Numbered from the stretch's first letter, positions 33,944 to 42,263 are shown. The stretch: 44,880 nucleotides of DNA from an uncultured Bacilli bacterium (GCA_934096175.1 CAKOLG010000009.1:1-44880), one strand, 5' to 3'. Notes: generated by a model not told the origin, from the letters alone. Program-made: numbers and translations.

Positions 33944-33957
33944 TAGGTGAGTGCTAA
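33930..33957. promoter_or_regulatory. CIRCE operator 2 (10-base spacer)
   Basis: TTAGCACTT and GAGTGCTAA arms are near-perfect, but the spacer is 10 bases rather than the canonical 9, for a total of 28. It spans the -35 box. The spacer includes the TTGACA on the minus strand. Confidence 0.88.
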
Positions 33958-34006
33958 CTTTTTATTATTTTATGCATAATGACTATTAATATTCGCAATT
34001 ATTTGG

Positions 34007-34012
34007 TATAAT
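34007..34012 (+). promoter_or_regulatory. Extended -10 of the vanY-like gene
   Basis: TTTGGTATAAT gives TGG-TATAAT; the -35 position is poor. AAGGGTGAT before the ATG at 34036 is the ribosome site. It lies 50 bases from CIRCE 2, facing away from hrcA. Confidence 0.6.
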
Positions 34013-34035
34013 TTTTATAGAATAAGGGTGATAAA

Positions 34036-35022
34036 ATGACTGCTGTTGCGAAAAAGAAAAGAAAAAAATTAAGATTAAAATCTAGTTTCAAAAGATTTTT
34101 AGTGTTTTTTATATTCTTTGTAGCTGTTTTTGTTTATGCAGCAAAAGAAAGTTATAAAATTTATCAAGATTATAAATATAAAGAAACTTTTGAATATAAA
34201 TTAACTGTTGTTGGATATTCAGAAAAGGAAATTAAAAAACTACTGGAGGTACTTGATGAGGAAAGAATTAATAATTTAATAAATAGTGAATATAGTGATG
34301 TTTATTTTAATATTGTTAATCAAAAATATTATTTAGATAAGTATTATGATAAGTATATTGATTATAAAAATTATCACGAAGATGTTTCTTATGAAGATAC
34401 TATTGCGATTGTTAACGTTCATGCTAATGAGGGATGGTATAATGTTTCTTTTGAAACTGATTTAAGTAAAGAAAATTTAATTTTGGTAAATAAGTTTTAT
34501 CATTTGGCAAGTGATTTTGTAAGAGATGATATAGAAAATGTCAGTTTGCAGTATGCATATAGTGGTCAACGCGCTTCGAGTATAGTTATTGAAAAGTTTT
34601 TAGAAATGAGAAATGATATAAAAAATGAGTTAGAAGTTAATTTGATGGTTAATTCTTCTTATAGACCTTATAAAGAACAAGAAGAAATATATGATCAATA
34701 TAAGAAAGTCAGTTTGAAGTATGCTGATTCGTATGCTGCTAGACCTGGCTATTCCGAACATCAAACGGGACTGGCAATTGATATAACATCTTTAGAGCAT
34801 CCTTTAGCTAAAGATTTTAAAGAGTCAGTTGAATATGAATGGTTAAAAAATAATTGTTATAAATACGGGTTTATTTTAAGATATCCTGAGAATAAAGAAC
34901 ACATAACTGGATATAGTACGGAAAGCTGGCACTTTCGATATGTCGGATATAATGTTGCTAAGCAAATATACGAGGAAGGAATAACCTTCGATGAGTACTA
35001 TGCTTATTATGTTGAAAAATAA
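34036..35022 (+). CDS. VanY-type D-Ala-D-Ala/LD-carboxypeptidase
   Basis: 328 aa. A very basic cytoplasmic start (AKKKRKKLRLKS) and one helix (FLVFFIFFVAVFVYA) anchor an extracellular peptidase. SSYRPYKEQEEIY, PGYSEHQTGLAIDIT (zinc ligands His and Asp) and ESWHFRYVG (His ligand) are the M15B/VanY motif set. It trims peptidoglycan stem peptides. An ~150-residue stalk precedes the catalytic domain. It is expressed alone, from a promoter divergent to hrcA, and ends at a terminator shared with the convergent ttcA-like gene. Whether it acts on DD or LD bonds cannot be told. Confidence 0.9.
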   Translation: MTAVAKKKRKKLRLKSSFKRFLVFFIFFVAVFVYAAKESYKIYQDYKYKETFEYKLTVVGYSEKEIKKLLEVLDEERINNLINSEYSDVYFNIVNQKYYLDKYYDKYIDYKNYHEDVSYEDTIAIVNVHANEGWYNVSFETDLSKENLILVNKFYHLASDFVRDDIENVSLQYAYSGQRASSIVIEKFLEMRNDIKNELEVNLMVNSSYRPYKEQEEIYDQYKKVSLKYADSYAARPGYSEHQTGLAIDITSLEHPLAKDFKESVEYEWLKNNCYKYGFILRYPENKEHITGYSTESWHFRYVGYNVAKQIYEEGITFDEYYAYYVEK

Positions 35023-35036
35023 ATTTATTTTTATTA

Positions 35037-35061
35037 AAAGAGCAATGTATTATTGCTCTTT
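35037..35061. terminator. Bidirectional terminator shared with a stop codon
   Basis: AAAGAGCAAT-GTATT-ATTGCTCTTT. The stop codon of the leftward ttcA-like gene (35050-35052) lies in the loop and its last codons in one arm. It serves both convergent genes. Confidence 0.8.
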
Positions 35062-35889
35062 GTTTTGGTTAAAATCTTCTAAAAATGAGTGATAATTATT
35101 ATCATATTTATATCCTAAGACACAATTTAAATTAATATTATTAAGTGCTTTGAAGATATTATGATCAATTTCTTTATTTAACTTTCTTAAATTTTTTATT
35201 AATTGTTTAATTTCTTGCCTTTTGCTTGTTGTTTCAGCTTCTGATTCGCATCTTTCTGTAAAACGGCAGGCACAATTTAGGAATGTCAATTCATTATATT
35301 TTTTCCAAGATATAATAGATTCTTCTTTTACATAATAAAGCGGTCTAATTAAATCTACACCGCTAAAATTATCACTATGTATTTTAGGCAGCATGGTTTT
35401 TACTTCAGCAGCATACATCATGGAAAGTAAAGTTGTTTCAATGACATCATCAAAGTGATGGCCTAATGCAATTTTATTACAACCAAGTTCTTTGGCTTTG
35501 TTATACAAGTGTCCCCTACGCATGCGAGCGCATAAGTAACACGGACTTTTACAATTTAAGCTATCTACTGCGGCAAAGATATCCGTTTCAAATATTTCAA
35601 TGGGAATATTTAAAAGTTGAGCATTATTTTTAATCAGTTCTAAGTTTTGATCATTATAACCAGGATTCATGACAACGTAACGAGCATTAAAATTTATTTT
35701 CCCATGACATTTTATTTCTTGAATACATTTAGCTAGTAGAAAAGAATCTTTACCACCACTTACGCATACCATAATATTATCATTTTCTTCTATAAGTTGA
35801 TAATCTTTACAAGCTTTGGTAAATTTTGACCATATTTCTTTGCGATATGTTTTTATAATGCTTCTTTCAACTTCTTGATATTTTTCCAT
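35050..35889 (-). CDS. TtcA-like tRNA 2-thiolation protein (PP-loop ATPase)
   Basis: About 279 aa. The N-terminal PP-loop MVCVSGGKDSFLLAK binds ATP. CYLCARMRRGHLY supplies the CxxC pair, and IALGHHFDDVIETTLLSM is the TtcA signature block. Later NCACRFTERCE has further Cys, perhaps for the iron-sulfur cluster. TtcA makes 2-thiocytidine at tRNA position 32. This is a Firmicutes TtcA relative, so the exact tRNA target is uncertain. The ATG at 35889 follows AGGTGAT; a GTG nine bases upstream overlaps that site. Confidence 0.85.
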   Translation of the reverse strand: MEKYQEVERSIIKTYRKEIWSKFTKACKDYQLIEENDNIMVCVSGGKDSFLLAKCIQEIKCHGKINFNARYVVMNPGYNDQNLELIKNNAQLLNIPIEIFETDIFAAVDSLNCKSPCYLCARMRRGHLYNKAKELGCNKIALGHHFDDVIETTLLSMMYAAEVKTMLPKIHSDNFSGVDLIRPLYYVKEESIISWKKYNELTFLNCACRFTERCESEAETTSKRQEIKQLIKNLRKLNKEIDHNIFKALNNINLNCVLGYKYDNNYHSFLEDFNQNKEQ

Positions 35890-35925
35890 AAAAATCACCT
35901 ACTACGTAATATAATAGCATGTTTT

Positions 35926-36777
35926 TTAGGCGGAAATATATTTTTTTAAATCATTTAGTAATTTGTTTGCATCGTTTAATCCTAAATCATACATTGACTG
36001 TAATTTATCGTTATTTCTTTCTAAACTTTTCATTTCAATATGTTTACTTGGTCTAATTAAAAATATTTGTTTGTCAGCAGCTAATTTATTTATTTCAGTT
36101 ATTAAAGAATTATATTCTTTGTAACGATTGTTAATTATTTTGACCAGATTTGGATATTTGTGGTAAACAATTTTAGTCAATAATTGATTGTTTTTTCTTT
36201 CAATATGGTCTTCTTCACGGGTTAAAATTACAATTATTTTATCATAATTATTTTTTTGGCATATTTTTAGGGGAATGCTGTCAGCTAAACCACCGTCTAA
36301 ATATTTTTTACTTTTTATTTTGACAATTTTTGATAAAAAAGGCATGGAAGAAGAAGCACGTAAGTATTCAACGTCTTTTTGAGTATTAAGAATTTCTTTA
36401 TATTCAGCTTGTCCGGTTTCGACATTTGTTAATGAGGCATAGAAAGGAATATAATTTTTTTGGAAAGTCAATTCATCAAAAGGATCTTCATACATTGGTA
36501 ATTTATAATAAGAATAATCTTTATTTATTATGTTACCAGTTGTTAGATAAGATTTAAAGCCCATGTATCTTTTGTCGCTAGAGAGTTTTTTGACAAAACG
36601 TAGTACTCTGCCCTGTTGTTTTGAAATGTAATTAATGCCAAACATAGCTCCTGCTGAAGAAGCATATATACCATCAACTTGAATATTGTTTTTTAAGAAA
36701 CAATCTAAAACTCCGGCAGTATAAAGACCGCGTAATGCTCCACCTTCTAACACTAAACCTATTTTCATTTTAGTCAC
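35926..36777 (-). CDS. Patatin-like phospholipase
   Basis: 283 aa. LVLEGGALRGLYTAGVLD is the glycine-rich oxyanion loop. The nucleophile elbow reads YASSAGAM, in which the first Gly of GxSxG is Ala. YLDGGLADSIP supplies the DGG catalytic Asp. There is no membrane helix or signal, so it acts inside the cell on phospholipid or other acyl esters. The family is the YjjU/RssA-type bacterial patatins. The gap to the ttcA-like gene is 36 bases, so the two may be co-transcribed. Ser-Asp dyad positions are intact despite the Gly change. Confidence 0.88.
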   Translation of the reverse strand: MTKMKIGLVLEGGALRGLYTAGVLDCFLKNNIQVDGIYASSAGAMFGINYISKQQGRVLRFVKKLSSDKRYMGFKSYLTTGNIINKDYSYYKLPMYEDPFDELTFQKNYIPFYASLTNVETGQAEYKEILNTQKDVEYLRASSSMPFLSKIVKIKSKKYLDGGLADSIPLKICQKNNYDKIIVILTREEDHIERKNNQLLTKIVYHKYPNLVKIINNRYKEYNSLITEINKLAADKQIFLIRPSKHIEMKSLERNNDKLQSMYDLGLNDANKLLNDLKKYISA

Positions 36778-36815
36778 CTTATATAATATATTATAAAATT
36801 AGCATTTTATGAAAA

Positions 36816-36837
36816 AAGCTCTAGCACGCTAGAACTT
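36816..36837 (-). terminator. Terminator after uppP
   Basis: Minus strand AAGTTCTAGC-GT-GCTAGAGCTT (one G-T pair) followed by TTTT. The stem starts two bases inside the uppP stop codon. Confidence 0.72.
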
Positions 36838-37663
36838 ATTTTATAAATAAAAAATAAAGTAAAACAATTATTCCTAAAATTATACGATAGTAGCCAAATA
36901 CCTTAAAGTCATGTTTTCTAATATAGTTCATTAGGAATTTTATTATTAAAATACTAACAATAAAAGCAACTGTACAGCCGACTAATAAAATTATTAATTC
37001 GGTTGTTTTAAAGACGAAACCAACTTTTAAAATATACTTAGCTAGTTTTAAAAGCGAAGCTCCTGCCATTACTGGAATTGCTAGAAAAAATGTAAATTCA
37101 GCAGCTACACTTCTTTTTAAACCAATGATTAATCCGCCAAGAATTGTGGAACCACTTCTACTAGTTCCAGGAATTAATGATAATAGTTGAAACGTGCCTA
37201 CTCCAAGAGCTTGTTTGTATGTTATATCATCTAGACTATTTGTTTTCCCAGTATCTTTTTTTCGATTTTCAATAACTATAAATATTACACCATATATAAT
37301 TAAAGTTAGTGAAACAACAAACCCATTGTATAAGTGGGCATCCATCCAGTCGTCTAATAATAAACCAATTACTGCTGCCGGTAAACAAGCAACAATTATT
37401 TTGCCCCATAAATTTAATGTTTTAGTTGTTTCTTCTTTGCTTTTACCGAATCCCCAAGGAAAAATGGTTTTAAAATACATAACTACAACGGCTAAGATTG
37501 CGCCTAATTGAATCACTACTTCAAATAAATTGTAAAATTCATCACTTACTTTAAGATTAATAAATTCGTTTAACAAAATCATGTGACCTGTTGAAGATAT
37601 TGGTAACCATTCTGTTATACCCTCTACTATTCCAAAAAGAATAGCTTTTAAAATTTCTATCAT
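36836..37663 (-). CDS. uppP: Undecaprenyl-diphosphatase UppP (BacA)
   Basis: 275 aa, an integral membrane enzyme with about eight helices that recycles undecaprenyl diphosphate, the lipid carrier for wall synthesis, and can give bacitracin resistance. GIVEGITEWLPISSTGH and PGTSRSGSTILGGL are the two active-site signatures. GGAGAG precedes the ATG, and an extended -10 is at 37684-37689. It is a single-gene unit ended by a terminator. Complete. Confidence 0.96.
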   Translation of the reverse strand: MIEILKAILFGIVEGITEWLPISSTGHMILLNEFINLKVSDEFYNLFEVVIQLGAILAVVVMYFKTIFPWGFGKSKEETTKTLNLWGKIIVACLPAAVIGLLLDDWMDAHLYNGFVVSLTLIIYGVIFIVIENRKKDTGKTNSLDDITYKQALGVGTFQLLSLIPGTSRSGSTILGGLIIGLKRSVAAEFTFFLAIPVMAGASLLKLAKYILKVGFVFKTTELIILLVGCTVAFIVSILIIKFLMNYIRKHDFKVFGYYRIILGIIVLLYFLFIK

Positions 37664-37683
37664 TATTTCACTCTCCGTTAATG

Positions 37684-37689
37684 ATTATA
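37684..37689 (-). promoter_or_regulatory. Extended -10 of uppP
   Basis: Minus strand ATATGATATAATC, that is TGA-TATAAT, with GGAGAG shortly after. No convincing -35. Confidence 0.55.
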
Positions 37690-37736
37690 TCATATTTATT
37701 ATAATTGTATTGTAAAATATATTATAAAATGAAAAA

Positions 37737-37763
37737 AGAATAATTAACCATGTTAACTATTCT
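37737..37763 (-). terminator. Orphan hairpin downstream of dacA
   Basis: In the 268-base gap 37664-37931, minus strand AGAATAGTTAAC-ATG-GTTAATTATTCT (one G-T pair) is followed by TTTTTT. It lies about 170 bases beyond the dacA stop. That is far for a simple dacA terminator, leaving room for a long 3' UTR or a small RNA. The rest of the gap shows no reading frame I can support. Confidence 0.6.
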
Positions 37764-37931
37764 ATCGAAATTATTAATACAAAAAACGAATTTAGATTAT
37801 TTAAATATCCCAAAATAATATTTTAAATCAGCATTAAAAATATTTATTTTTTAGAATATATTATACAAATTTAATGCTATAAAGCGCTAACTTCATACTT
37901 AATAAAGTTAAACTGTAAGATTTTAAATAAA

Positions 37932-39119
37932 TTAACTTTTTACCTTTCTAATTATTATGGGAATAGTAATTAAAAGAGGAATAAATAATAATAAATAAAG
38001 ATGGTTGTTATTGATTATTTTAATGATATTTTTTTCAATATTTTGCTTTAAGAAAATCTTTTCAGTATAAATTTCCTGATTATTAAAGATATAAGTAACT
38101 GTGCCAATTTCCTCGCCTATTTTATTTTTATAACTTAATTTTTCTAAACCTTGATATTCAATTGTAAATTTAGTTTGATCGTAATCGTTAGGTAAAAAGA
38201 GAGTTATGTCGTTAGCTGCTTTTATATTGTAAGAAGAAATTTTGCTATTTTCCACTTTCATACTTTTAACTAAAGTACCTTTAGTTAGAAGAATTTGATT
38301 TTGGTAATTTTTATCTACATAATTTATTAATTCTAAAGTATCTATAATATTATACGGTTTACCATTTATGCGTTTGGCACCTAAAGTAATAGTGATAAAT
38401 TCGTGATTATTACTTGTAAAAATAGCTGAAAAACATAAACCGGCTTGTAAAGTAAAACCTGTTTTACTACCAAGTATTCTGCTTGTATCAAGGTTTAAAT
38501 ATTTATTATAATTATTAATAGTTGATTTAACTTTTAATCCATTACTTAAAGTATATTCTTTAGTTGTATAGATTTCTTTAAATATGGGATTATTTAAAGC
38601 ATATTTTAATAATGTTAGTATGTCGTTAACTGTACTGTAGTGGTTTTCTTCATCTAAACCTGTTACATTGGTAAAGTGTGTATTTAATAGTCCTATTTTT
38701 TTTGCTAATTCATTCATTTTAGCAACATAAGATGCGATGTCGTTACTTGTTGAAATAGCTATTGATATCGTTGCATCGGCACCTGAGGGCAACATAGAGG
38801 CATAGAGTAAATCGCGATATGATACAATATCACCTACTTTTAAGCCTGCTACCGAAGCGTCCCAACGAACAAAGTTAAGCATCTCATTAGTTATTTTTAT
38901 TTTTTCATCTAGATTGTCGATGTTTTCAATAGCAGTGATTGTTGTCATAATTTTTGTCAAGCTGGCAATATCACTTTGTTCTGTTGGATTTAACTGGTAT
39001 AGAATTTTTTGATCTGTTAAATCATATAAAATGGCTTTTGAAGAATTAAGATTGGGAGCAGCTAAAGCAAAAGCAATATTTGGTAATAACAGGATAAATA
39101 AATAAATTATTTTTTTCAT
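37932..39119 (-). CDS. dacA: D-alanyl-D-alanine carboxypeptidase (PBP5-type)
   Basis: 395 aa. A signal peptide (MKKIIYLFILLLPNIAFALA) exports it. Peptidase S11 motifs: ASLTKIM (SxxK nucleophile), LPSGADA in the SxN position, and GSKTGFT (KTG). The PBP5 beta domain follows at about 265-345. A C-terminal membrane helix (YLLLFIPLLITIPIIIRK) anchors it instead of the usual amphipathic helix. It trims the terminal D-Ala of wall peptides. The SxN motif is SGA here, a variant within the family. It is a single gene, 39 bases downstream of the GltD-like gene. Confidence 0.92.
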   Translation of the reverse strand: MKKIIYLFILLLPNIAFALAAPNLNSSKAILYDLTDQKILYQLNPTEQSDIASLTKIMTTITAIENIDNLDEKIKITNEMLNFVRWDASVAGLKVGDIVSYRDLLYASMLPSGADATISIAISTSNDIASYVAKMNELAKKIGLLNTHFTNVTGLDEENHYSTVNDILTLLKYALNNPIFKEIYTTKEYTLSNGLKVKSTINNYNKYLNLDTSRILGSKTGFTLQAGLCFSAIFTSNNHEFITITLGAKRINGKPYNIIDTLELINYVDKNYQNQILLTKGTLVKSMKVENSKISSYNIKAANDITLFLPNDYDQTKFTIEYQGLEKLSYKNKIGEEIGTVTYIFNNQEIYTEKIFLKQNIEKNIIKIINNNHLYLLLFIPLLITIPIIIRKVKS

Positions 39120-39158
39120 TTAAATCACCTTTTTTAAGTAAATAGTATGAGTTAATTT

Positions 39159-40382
39159 TTATTTATTGGCAAAATATTTTATGATATTTTCTGCTGTTTT
39201 GCGGCCACTTGCGGCAGCGTAAGCAACAGTCTTTTTATGTTCAATTAAATCTCCACAGGCAAAAACATTTGGAATATTTGTTTGATTATTTTCGTTAATA
39301 ATAATTTTGTTATCTTCATTTGTCTTGATTTCTGGAACTATAAGGCCATTAATTGTACCTAAACATTCAATTACGTAATCTGTAGAAATAGCAAATCCAG
39401 TATTAGGGATATTTTCAACGGCGTTATTTTCCGTTATTTTAGTTTTAATACAATTAATAGACTGAACGTTATTTTTACCAACTATCTCAGTGACATTTGT
39501 TTCAAAAAGGAAATCTATTCCTTCTTTTTGGGCGGCCTTGATTTCAGAAGCTTCTGCAGGCATCATTTTTTCGCAGCGACGATATATTATCGTTACTTTT
39601 TTTGCACCGGCTTTATTTACTGTTCGAGCTGTATCTAAAGCGACATTGCCACCGCCTATTATGGCAACACTTTTATTTGAGTAGTCTAATTTACTATCAT
39701 TTTCTAAAAGAAGGTTTCCATTAAAAACGCCTTTTAATTCTTCGCCTGGAATATTCATTTTTATTGGTAAATATGTTCCTGTTGAAATAACAATCGCATC
39801 ATATGTAGCTAAAAGATCTTTTAAAGCAAAATCTTTATTTAATGTTTGGTTATATTTTACTTTCATGTCTTTTATAATGTAGTCAATATTTTGATTGACA
39901 ATGTTTTTTGACAAACGAAAGTCTGGTATACCATATAAAAGTAAGCCACCTAAGTGTTCTTTCCTTTCAAAAATAGTTATATTATACCCTGCAAGTTTTA
40001 GAAAGTAAGCGCAAGTTAGACCAGCAGGTCCCCCACCTATTATGGCAACTTCTTTATTGTTGTTTAAAGAGGCATGTAATCGCCAATTATTTTTTAGAAT
40101 TAAATCTCCTAAAAAACTTTCAATAAGCCCAGTTTGAATAGGAAAATCTTTATACTGTCTGGTACATCTTTTTTGACATTGAGAAGATTTTGGGCAAATA
40201 CGGCCACAAATGCTTCCAAAAGGACTTTGTTTCAATAAAATTTCGGCGGCTAATTTTTGTTGGTTTTGTTTTAATAGTTCAATTATTTTGGGAATATCAT
40301 TGTGCAGCGGGCACTGGTTTTGACATGGTTTATTCAAACATTGAAGACACCTTTGTAATTCTACAGAAATTTCTGGGTTCAT
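39159..40382 (-). CDS. GltD-like FAD/NAD(P) oxidoreductase
   Basis: 407 aa. The N-terminal iron-sulfur domain has RCLQCLNKPCQNQCP and CGRICPKSSQCQKRC cysteines. An FAD Rossmann fold, VAIIGGGPAGLTCAYFL, is followed by LLLYGIPDFRLSK, and an NADPH fold, VAIIGGGNVALDTART, follows. This is the beta-subunit (GltD) fold of glutamate synthase, shorter than the ~480 aa of true GltD. No GltA is beside it. Alternatives are the ferredoxin:NADP oxidoreductase NfnB-like and dihydropyrimidine dehydrogenase PreT-like enzymes, which share this fold. The ATG at 40382 lies just downstream of the tRNA terminator. Confidence 0.85.
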   Translation of the reverse strand: MNPEISVELQRCLQCLNKPCQNQCPLHNDIPKIIELLKQNQQKLAAEILLKQSPFGSICGRICPKSSQCQKRCTRQYKDFPIQTGLIESFLGDLILKNNWRLHASLNNNKEVAIIGGGPAGLTCAYFLKLAGYNITIFERKEHLGGLLLYGIPDFRLSKNIVNQNIDYIIKDMKVKYNQTLNKDFALKDLLATYDAIVISTGTYLPIKMNIPGEELKGVFNGNLLLENDSKLDYSNKSVAIIGGGNVALDTARTVNKAGAKKVTIIYRRCEKMMPAEASEIKAAQKEGIDFLFETNVTEIVGKNNVQSINCIKTKITENNAVENIPNTGFAISTDYVIECLGTINGLIVPEIKTNEDNKIIINENNQTNIPNVFACGDLIEHKKTVAYAAASGRKTAENIIKYFANK

Positions 40383-40403
40383 TTTTTCTCCTTATTTTAA
40401 AAA

Positions 40404-40419
40404 AATCCCCTAAGGGATT
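40404..40419 (-). terminator. Terminator of the tRNA gene
   Basis: Minus strand AATCCC-TTAG-GGGATT followed by a T run (the A run at 40397-40405 on the plus strand). It lies ten bases past the encoded CCA. Confidence 0.8.
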
Positions 40420-40429
40420 AAAATTATCA

Positions 40430-40505
40430 TGGTTACCCCAGTTCGATTCGAACGAACGAAATGTCAGGGTCAGAGCCTGATGCCTTACCGCTTGGCTATG
40501 GGGTA
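40430..40505 (-). tRNA. tRNA-Gln (anticodon CUG)
   Basis: 76 bases including an encoded CCA. The acceptor TACCCCA pairs with TGGGGTA, the D stem is GCC/GGC, and the anticodon stem TCAGG/CCTGA encloses the loop CTCTGAC. The T stem GTTCG/CGAAC encloses TTCGAAT. The anticodon CTG reads CAG. The variable region is six bases. A CTG Gln tRNA is often dispensable in AT-rich bacteria, where TTG suffices. An extended -10 is at 40518-40523. Confidence 0.95.
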
Positions 40506-40517
40506 ATACATGATGTA

Positions 40518-40523
40518 ATTATA
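40518..40523 (-). promoter_or_regulatory. Extended -10 of the tRNA-Gln gene
   Basis: Minus strand TGTGATATAAT, that is TGA-TATAAT, 13 bases before the mature 5' end. Confidence 0.6.
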
Positions 40524-40551
40524 TCACATATTTTTATAGAAAAAAATATTT

Positions 40552-40977
40552 TTATTTTTTTAAGCTTAAGTTGAAAGCTTTTTCACTTTCATAGATATCT
40601 AAATGGTTATCTTTGCCAATTACAAAAATCTTTGTACCTATAGGTAATTTATCTAAAACTTTAGGAGGTAATTCTATTTCATTTTTTGAATTAACCTTTC
40701 CTTCGCCTAGAAATATGTGATGCATAAAAATGCGAAGAGCTTTTTGATATTTTAAACAAAAACTGCTTCTATCACTATTTTTTTTAGCGGAATGCTCAAG
40801 CAAACGTTTTAAAATTTTTTTCATTGTTAATTGATTTATTAAAACTATTCTATTTTTATTTCCATCATATAAGAAAATCAATCGGTCATTACTTTTAACA
40901 TAAGTAAATAAAGGAATTTTAAGTTTACCAGATACAGTAAGTTCTGCACATCCTACAATCTTTTTTTCACCAAACAT
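40552..40977 (-). CDS. MraZ/AbrB-like swapped-hairpin protein
   Basis: 141 aa. The C-terminal half (NEIELPPKVLDKLPIGTKIFVIGKDNHLDIYES) has the beta-strand, Pro-helix, GT turn, strand and final IYES pattern of an AbrB/MraZ swapped-hairpin fold. The N-terminal half may be a second, degenerate copy (GKLKIPLFTYVKSNDRLIFL). In size it resembles MraZ, which regulates the dcw cluster. Here it lies beside a tRNA and an unrecognised gene instead. The ATG has a weak ribosome site. It follows the 417-aa gene by 32 bases and may be co-transcribed with it. DNA binding is inference. Confidence 0.6.
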   Translation of the reverse strand: MFGEKKIVGCAELTVSGKLKIPLFTYVKSNDRLIFLYDGNKNRIVLINQLTMKKILKRLLEHSAKKNSDRSSFCLKYQKALRIFMHHIFLGEGKVNSKNEIELPPKVLDKLPIGTKIFVIGKDNHLDIYESEKAFNLSLKK

Positions 40978-41009
40978 AATATTATTTTTCTTTATATTTT
41001 TTTATAAAG

Positions 41010-42263
41010 TTAATTATTTTGGCTATACTTTTTGGCCAAAGTAAGTTCATATTCATTTTCTTGCGGAAGACTTGCTAATGTATCATCTAAAGTATCTGAT
41101 AAAAGTTCCTTCCACTCTGAATATTCATTATCATCAACAAACATCATTTGGTTTATTATACTTATAATATTGTTAATTGCAGTTTTAATTGTTTCGTTAT
41201 TAGAATAGTATACTAATTTAGAATATAATTTATTAAATAAGGAAATTGGATTATCTTTTTGGCGATACTTATTTGTAATTCTTAAAAATTCGGTAATTTC
41301 TTTTTCACTTTTTCCTAGTTTAAGCATTAAACTTACACAATAAATTTGTTCATCAAGAGTAAGTTCTTTATATTCTAAATTATTACCATTTTTAACTTGA
41401 ACTGGTTTCATTTTATAAAAATTAAAGTATTTACGTAATTCTTTTACCAGAAGGTTTTGTTCTTTTTCAGTTAAAGTTTGGGCTTTTTGCTGAGGAATTA
41501 TTTTCATCTCAGAAAGATTTGCTTGATGTAGGCGGTTTTCACGTTTTGAAAATGCTGTTAAGAGGATATTTTCAGCTGCATTTATCAATGAATGGTCTAC
41601 ACCAAGTTGTTGTAATTCACTTATAACAATTTTAATATCTTCTTCATTAAAAGTATCTTGTTTTTCAAGTAAGCGCTCCTCTATTAAACGATATGCATTA
41701 ATTACTTTTTCAGGGATGAATTTGGCACTTACAGGAAGTTTTGATGTAAAATCTTCTAATTCTTTTTTTATTAATCGGCTTTTTTGATCAAGTTCTTCAT
41801 CTGGAGTTCTGATAATCTTTTCGGCTTCCGAACTAATTAAAAATTGTACAAGAGATTCTTTGTCGATATATTTGAAATTATATTTGGCAACTATTTCCTC
41901 TGTAAAAACAATTCTTTTTCCATTTAAAACACCAGCTTCAATATTAGAATTTATTGTAAGAAAAATAATTGTTACTCTTTCTTTTGCTGTTAGTGGACTG
42001 GCTAATAAACATTTTGATAAAATCTGAAAATTATTAAGGGCTGCACCAGAAAAATTGGGAACATGCTCCATAATTTTAAAAAAACCTAAAACATCTGTGA
42101 TATCACGTACTTCTTTGTACTTTTCAAACAAATGATTTTCAGCTTGGCCAAGCATCTGATAATTTAAATCTTGAGGGGATATTTTTGAACATTGAACGAT
42201 TTGTTTTCTTAATGAACTATTAAACTTATTAATTATTTGATTTTTTTTATTGACGTTTTGCAT
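41010..42263 (-). CDS. Large helical cytoplasmic protein, unrecognised
   Basis: 417 aa, almost entirely helical, no signal or membrane segment. Not recognised. It has several Lys/Glu-rich helices (for example IKKELEDF, EDIKIVISELQQL). A central LTEKEQNLLVKELRKYFNFY and an acidic C-terminal region, DDNEYSEWKELLSDTLDD, are visible. I chose the ATG at 42263 (MQNVNKK) because AAAGGAGA precedes it. Upstream in-frame Mets lie in the promoter region, with TTGACT-N17-TACTAT at 42313-42341. It leads a two-gene unit with the MraZ-like gene. No function proposed. Confidence 0.7.
   Translation of the reverse strand: MQNVNKKNQIINKFNSSLRKQIVQCSKISPQDLNYQMLGQAENHLFEKYKEVRDITDVLGFFKIMEHVPNFSGAALNNFQILSKCLLASPLTAKERVTIIFLTINSNIEAGVLNGKRIVFTEEIVAKYNFKYIDKESLVQFLISSEAEKIIRTPDEELDQKSRLIKKELEDFTSKLPVSAKFIPEKVINAYRLIEERLLEKQDTFNEEDIKIVISELQQLGVDHSLINAAENILLTAFSKRENRLHQANLSEMKIIPQQKAQTLTEKEQNLLVKELRKYFNFYKMKPVQVKNGNNLEYKELTLDEQIYCVSLMLKLGKSEKEITEFLRITNKYRQKDNPISLFNKLYSKLVYYSNNETIKTAINNIISIINQMMFVDDNEYSEWKELLSDTLDDTLASLPQENEYELTLAKKYSQNN

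Noticed and set aside
39159..40382. Calling the flavoprotein gltD.
   Set aside because: No large glutamate synthase subunit is adjacent and the protein is shorter than GltD; other enzymes share this fold.
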